DNA from: a virus
Virus record (IMG/VR): IMGVR_UViG_3300025132_007963
Location: 124,001-188,000 of that record
Length of the DNA stretch: 64,000 bases
Reading direction: 5' to 3' (one strand)
The position numbers and the translations under genes were made by a program. This document shows, one piece after another, positions 61,539-64,000 of this stretch. The notes under the pieces were generated by a model that worked only from the letters and a program-made list of their open reading frames with translations, was not told the origin of the DNA and searched no databases. The number at the start of each line of letters is the position of its first letter. Position 1 is the stretch's first letter.

Positions 61539-62369
61539 TTACTTAATCCACTCTTTAATTAAGCGACTATAAAGGCTGTCTCTGCGGTCACCAAACCTGC
61601 TTTCATTGAGTGCATTCTCATTTTCTGGTATGCGAAGGTCTTCTTCTTTTTCTTCCAAGAATGCGGGCACTTTACCGTGGCCTTTCTTTCCATCTTTATT
61701 AAGATCTTTACCTTTCGGCTCAGGCTTCAGTGGCATTTTACCCTCTTCCTGGGTATCTTCTTTTTCGGCAGGTTTATCTTTGTTTTTCTTGGCCATGTAG
61801 TCTTTGAGCCCTTGAGGAATTTCTCCCTCCTCCATTTTTTCATCGTCGTCTCGCTTACCACAATCATTTTCGTCTATGTCTTCTTTCTCGCCCTCTTTCA
61901 CCGCCTGGGAGCGCTCGGGGCCAATTCCCAAGCGGTCACGTCGGATGGCGTCTTTCATTGCTCTAGCATCTTTCTGCTTCGCAATACGCTCTGCGTGCTC
62001 TTTGTCTCTCCTGGCCTTTTCCTGCTTCCGAAACTCGGCTTCGTCCCTGTCACGGGTCAGCTCCGCGTATGTTGGCCCTCGGGGGAATTCGTTGAATGGG
62101 TCATGCGCGCCTTCTTCAATATCTTCTCCTTTTTCAAATAATGTACCCGCTTTGGCCCGGGCTTCGCCATCTTTAGTCTCTTCTTCGGAGCCGTCTTTAT
62201 ACCCAACGAGGTACTGAGGGTCATTATCGTTCTTCGTATGGCCTTTCTTTCCATCCTTATAGCCCTTCCTGTACGCCCGACTGGCTTTGCCTTCTTCTAC
62301 AGCTTCTTCATTTTGAAGCATCTCTAACAAACGTTTCTTTATTAGTTGTTTTATCAAATCTTTGTTCAT
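61539..62369 (-). CDS. Possible nested product of the HExxH gene, 276 aa
   Basis: Inside the 421-residue frame, ATG 62369 (MNKDLIKQLIKKRLLEML) is preceded by AGAGGAG with 9 bases spacing, the strongest SD in this region and better than that of the full gene. The product would lack the peptidase domain and be a charged protein rich in Glu, Lys and Gly. The arrangement resembles the nested protease/scaffold genes of some phages; that analogy is inference. Confidence 0.45.
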   Translation of the reverse strand: MNKDLIKQLIKKRLLEMLQNEEAVEEGKASRAYRKGYKDGKKGHTKNDNDPQYLVGYKDGSEEETKDGEARAKAGTLFEKGEDIEEGAHDPFNEFPRGPTYAELTRDRDEAEFRKQEKARRDKEHAERIAKQKDARAMKDAIRRDRLGIGPERSQAVKEGEKEDIDENDCGKRDDDEKMEEGEIPQGLKDYMAKKNKDKPAEKEDTQEEGKMPLKPEPKGKDLNKDGKKGHGKVPAFLEEKEEDLRIPENENALNESRFGDRRDSLYSRLIKEWIK

Positions 62370-62804
62370 TTTATTTTTCTCCTCTTTAATGACAATATTT
62401 GTTTTTAACTTATTGGTTTTTATACCATCTTCCCAATCTCTAAATAATAAATTGCCCAACAAATAGGCTTCTGCTTCGATATTTCTCATATTTGGATCTT
62501 TTTGTGCGTAATCCGGAGAGGTATCGATATCACCATTAAAATCACCTCTTAAATTTTGCATATGATGCACTAGTTCATGAGCAATAGACCTAAGAACGTC
62601 TTTATTGTGTCTTCCGGTGATAAAAACAGTGACACTTTTTTTGGCTGGATCATAATACGCTGTTTTTCCAAGGTCATGGGTAGCATTTTGCTCGTCGTTA
62701 GCAAAAAATAAACGTGGAGGGTCCTTAAAGCCTAGGTGAGACTGGCAATAGCTCATTAGGTGACCAGCGATAGGTCTTAATTTTTCTTCTCTACTACTGT
62801 CCAT
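61539..62804 (-). CDS. HExxH peptidase domain fused to charged region, 421 aa
   Basis: Residues 1-130 are a zinc peptidase domain: SIAHELVHHMQ has His76-Glu77-x-x-His80, and NIEAEAYLLGN has Glu110/Glu112 as the possible third ligand. Residues 146-421 are highly charged and Lys/Glu/Gly-rich, with a short GC-rich insert. A perfect -10 box TATAAT (62835-62830) lies upstream without a good -35. An internal ATG at 62369 with AGAGGAG upstream may give a second product (see separate entry). Which form is used is unknown. Confidence 0.7.
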   Translation of the reverse strand: MDSSREEKLRPIAGHLMSYCQSHLGFKDPPRLFFANDEQNATHDLGKTAYYDPAKKSVTVFITGRHNKDVLRSIAHELVHHMQNLRGDFNGDIDTSPDYAQKDPNMRNIEAEAYLLGNLLFRDWEDGIKTNKLKTNIVIKEEKNKMNKDLIKQLIKKRLLEMLQNEEAVEEGKASRAYRKGYKDGKKGHTKNDNDPQYLVGYKDGSEEETKDGEARAKAGTLFEKGEDIEEGAHDPFNEFPRGPTYAELTRDRDEAEFRKQEKARRDKEHAERIAKQKDARAMKDAIRRDRLGIGPERSQAVKEGEKEDIDENDCGKRDDDEKMEEGEIPQGLKDYMAKKNKDKPAEKEDTQEEGKMPLKPEPKGKDLNKDGKKGHGKVPAFLEEKEEDLRIPENENALNESRFGDRRDSLYSRLIKEWIK

Positions 62805-62848
62805 GTGATATAACCAATTAAAGTATATAATTATACAACATAATTAGT

Positions 62849-63853
62849 TCAAATACTGTCTTTGTTCCCAGAAAACATTATTTCTATATGACGATCATAC
62901 AATTCATCGGATATCCACTTTTTCATATCATCTAATTTTGTAAATTCAAATAAATTGATTCCACTGTATAAACACCATCTTTTAACTTTCTCTAACACAT
63001 CAACTTTGTTAACAACTAGTTTAGTGACACCGTTAATATCAACAGCTTGTTTAAGCATATCAAAATCCATCCAATTAACTTGCCTTGGTCGACCAGTTGT
63101 GGCGCCATATTCTTCGCCAACTTTTCTAATTTCTTCAAATACTGGTTCTGGGCCTTCAAAAGGCTTAGCGCCTACATATGTTTCGTATATTTTTGCAACA
63201 CCCCATACATCTCTGATACATTTTGGGGGAACACCGTTCAATACAGCACTGCCGACTGTACAATGGCTACTAGTAACATAGGGATAATCTCCCCAATCAA
63301 CGTCTAGACCAAAGCCTTGTGCACCTTCAAACAGTATTTTTACTTCACTATATGGTGTATTGTCGTTTTCATAGAGTTCCTTGTACATATCCACAATATA
63401 ATCTTCTAATTCTGGCACGTGTTCCGCTCTGACACCTTTTCTATCGTACTTATCACGATATGCGGGGCCATTACCCCTTTTGGTTGTGCCGATACTAGTG
63501 TCTTTTTTATCTTCGACTAAGTGAAAGTCTGTAATTACATGAGTGTTGCTAGCTATACCTATTAAGCCAGTTGTGTCAATACCTTTTTCTTGCAGTTCTT
63601 CAATCTCTTTAAAGAGCTGTTGCACATTAACGACACAACCCGGGCCGATAATTGATCGGACACCGTAAAACACACCACAAGGTATATGATGAGTTACAAA
63701 TTTCTCCCCCTTATGATATATGGTATGACCAGCATTGCAGCCACCATTATATCGAATTACATGAGTGTAATCATTTTTTTCACAAAGTAAGTGGCTTACC
63801 TTGCCTTTTCCGCAATCTCCGTATTGCAAATCAACAACAACATCAGCAATCAT
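62849..63853 (-). CDS. purA: Adenylosuccinate synthetase-like protein (PurA/PurZ family)
   Basis: Joins IMP (or in PurZ dGMP) with aspartate using GTP. YGDCGKGK (residues 11-18) is the P-loop-like motif with the catalytic Asp13 kept and Glu14 changed to Cys; GGCNAGHT has the catalytic His43; TTGRPRQVNW and VTKLVVNKVDVL are also conserved. 334 residues, like archaeal PurA and phage PurZ, shorter than the 430-residue bacterial PurA. ATG 63853 has AAGGA 5 bases upstream; the earlier TTG is not likely. Function between AMP and 2-aminoadenine synthesis is open. Confidence 0.87.
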   Translation of the reverse strand: MIADVVVDLQYGDCGKGKVSHLLCEKNDYTHVIRYNGGCNAGHTIYHKGEKFVTHHIPCGVFYGVRSIIGPGCVVNVQQLFKEIEELQEKGIDTTGLIGIASNTHVITDFHLVEDKKDTSIGTTKRGNGPAYRDKYDRKGVRAEHVPELEDYIVDMYKELYENDNTPYSEVKILFEGAQGFGLDVDWGDYPYVTSSHCTVGSAVLNGVPPKCIRDVWGVAKIYETYVGAKPFEGPEPVFEEIRKVGEEYGATTGRPRQVNWMDFDMLKQAVDINGVTKLVVNKVDVLEKVKRWCLYSGINLFEFTKLDDMKKWISDELYDRHIEIMFSGNKDSI

Positions 63854-63876
63854 AACTATCCTTTCGTTTGAGCTTA

Positions 63877-63905
63877 ATTTTACCAATGAAAGTATAAAAT
63901 TTTAA
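63877..63905 (-). promoter_or_regulatory. Possible promoter of the purA-like gene
   Basis: Minus strand -35 TTAAAA (63905-63900), 17-base spacer, -10 TAAAAT (63882-63877). Both hexamers are near the consensus (4 and 5 of 6). The leader would be about 16-17 bases to the ATG 63853. Tentative, as the region is A/T-rich. Confidence 0.3.
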
Positions 63906-64000
63906 GGATTTCTATCCCATGGGGCAGGAATTTTTGGATTTAAAAGATCCTCTGTGCTGGTTTCTTCGAATTCACCCTCTTTATTGGGCTTTGGATCTTC
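63902..64000 (-). CDS. C-terminal end of an unknown gene (5' end outside window)
   Basis: The last 32 codons and the TAA stop (63904-63902) of a gene that runs off the right edge. It encodes an acidic end (EDPKPNKEGEFEETSTED) and then LLNPKIPAPWDRNP. No family recognised. It precedes the purA-like gene by 48 bases. Confidence 0.6.
   Translation of the reverse strand, partial: EDPKPNKEGEFEETSTEDLLNPKIPAPWDRNP

Overview
The window is part of a large, AT-rich caudovirus genome with a T4-like tail and late-transcription module. The evidence is a gp6-type and a gp25-type baseplate wedge protein, a gp55-type late sigma factor, and a PIN-PhoH protein, all packed head to tail on the minus strand. 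Only one gene (48272-49063) lies on the plus strand. The assortment of genes (LamG structural protein, FkbM methyltransferases, a very large glycan cluster, clpP, phoH) resembles marine T4-like phages, but the host cannot be named from the sequence. No capsid, terminase or replication genes fall in this window.

Layout from left to right, with transcription mostly leftward. 1-17656: baseplate and tail structural genes, including a 2655-residue protein and a baseplate protein carrying a zinc D-Ala-D-Ala peptidase domain. 17683-19158: late sigma factor and small conserved genes. 19163-44760: about 30 tightly overlapping genes for surface polysaccharide: APS kinase, nucleotidyltransferases, sugar dehydrogenase and epimerases, NeuB/NeuA, formyl-, carbamoyl-, sulfo- and methyl-transferases, deacetylases, a split HldE pair and roughly nine glycosyltransferases. 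44776-48172: a Cas4/RecB-like nuclease, a HExxH peptidase and PIN-PhoH. 48272-49063: a lone plus-strand lipoprotein trypsin-like protease with its own sigma70 promoter.

49014-63853 is an accessory block. It holds ClpP, a CAU-anticodon tRNA beside a TilS-like lysidine synthetase, a short DnaJ, Cys- and Lys-rich proteins, IscU plus IscA, a complete tmRNA, a 31-residue Cys-rich micropeptide, a QueF-like protein without the catalytic Cys, a ligase-nucleotidyltransferase fusion, a HExxH protein with a strong internal start, and an adenylosuccinate synthetase-like PurA.

Three themes stand out. First, the phage carries translation and quality-control parts that fit together: a tRNA with its probable modifying enzyme, and a tmRNA whose tag ends ALAA with a ClpP. 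Second, it carries an Fe-S scaffold and carrier pair under a near-consensus promoter. Third, sigma70 promoters with exact 17-base spacers recur in the right half, and two of them sit so close to the ATG that the transcripts should be leaderless. No stretch over 300 bases lacks a gene except the tmRNA locus. No CRISPR array, IS element or convincing Rho-independent terminator was seen.
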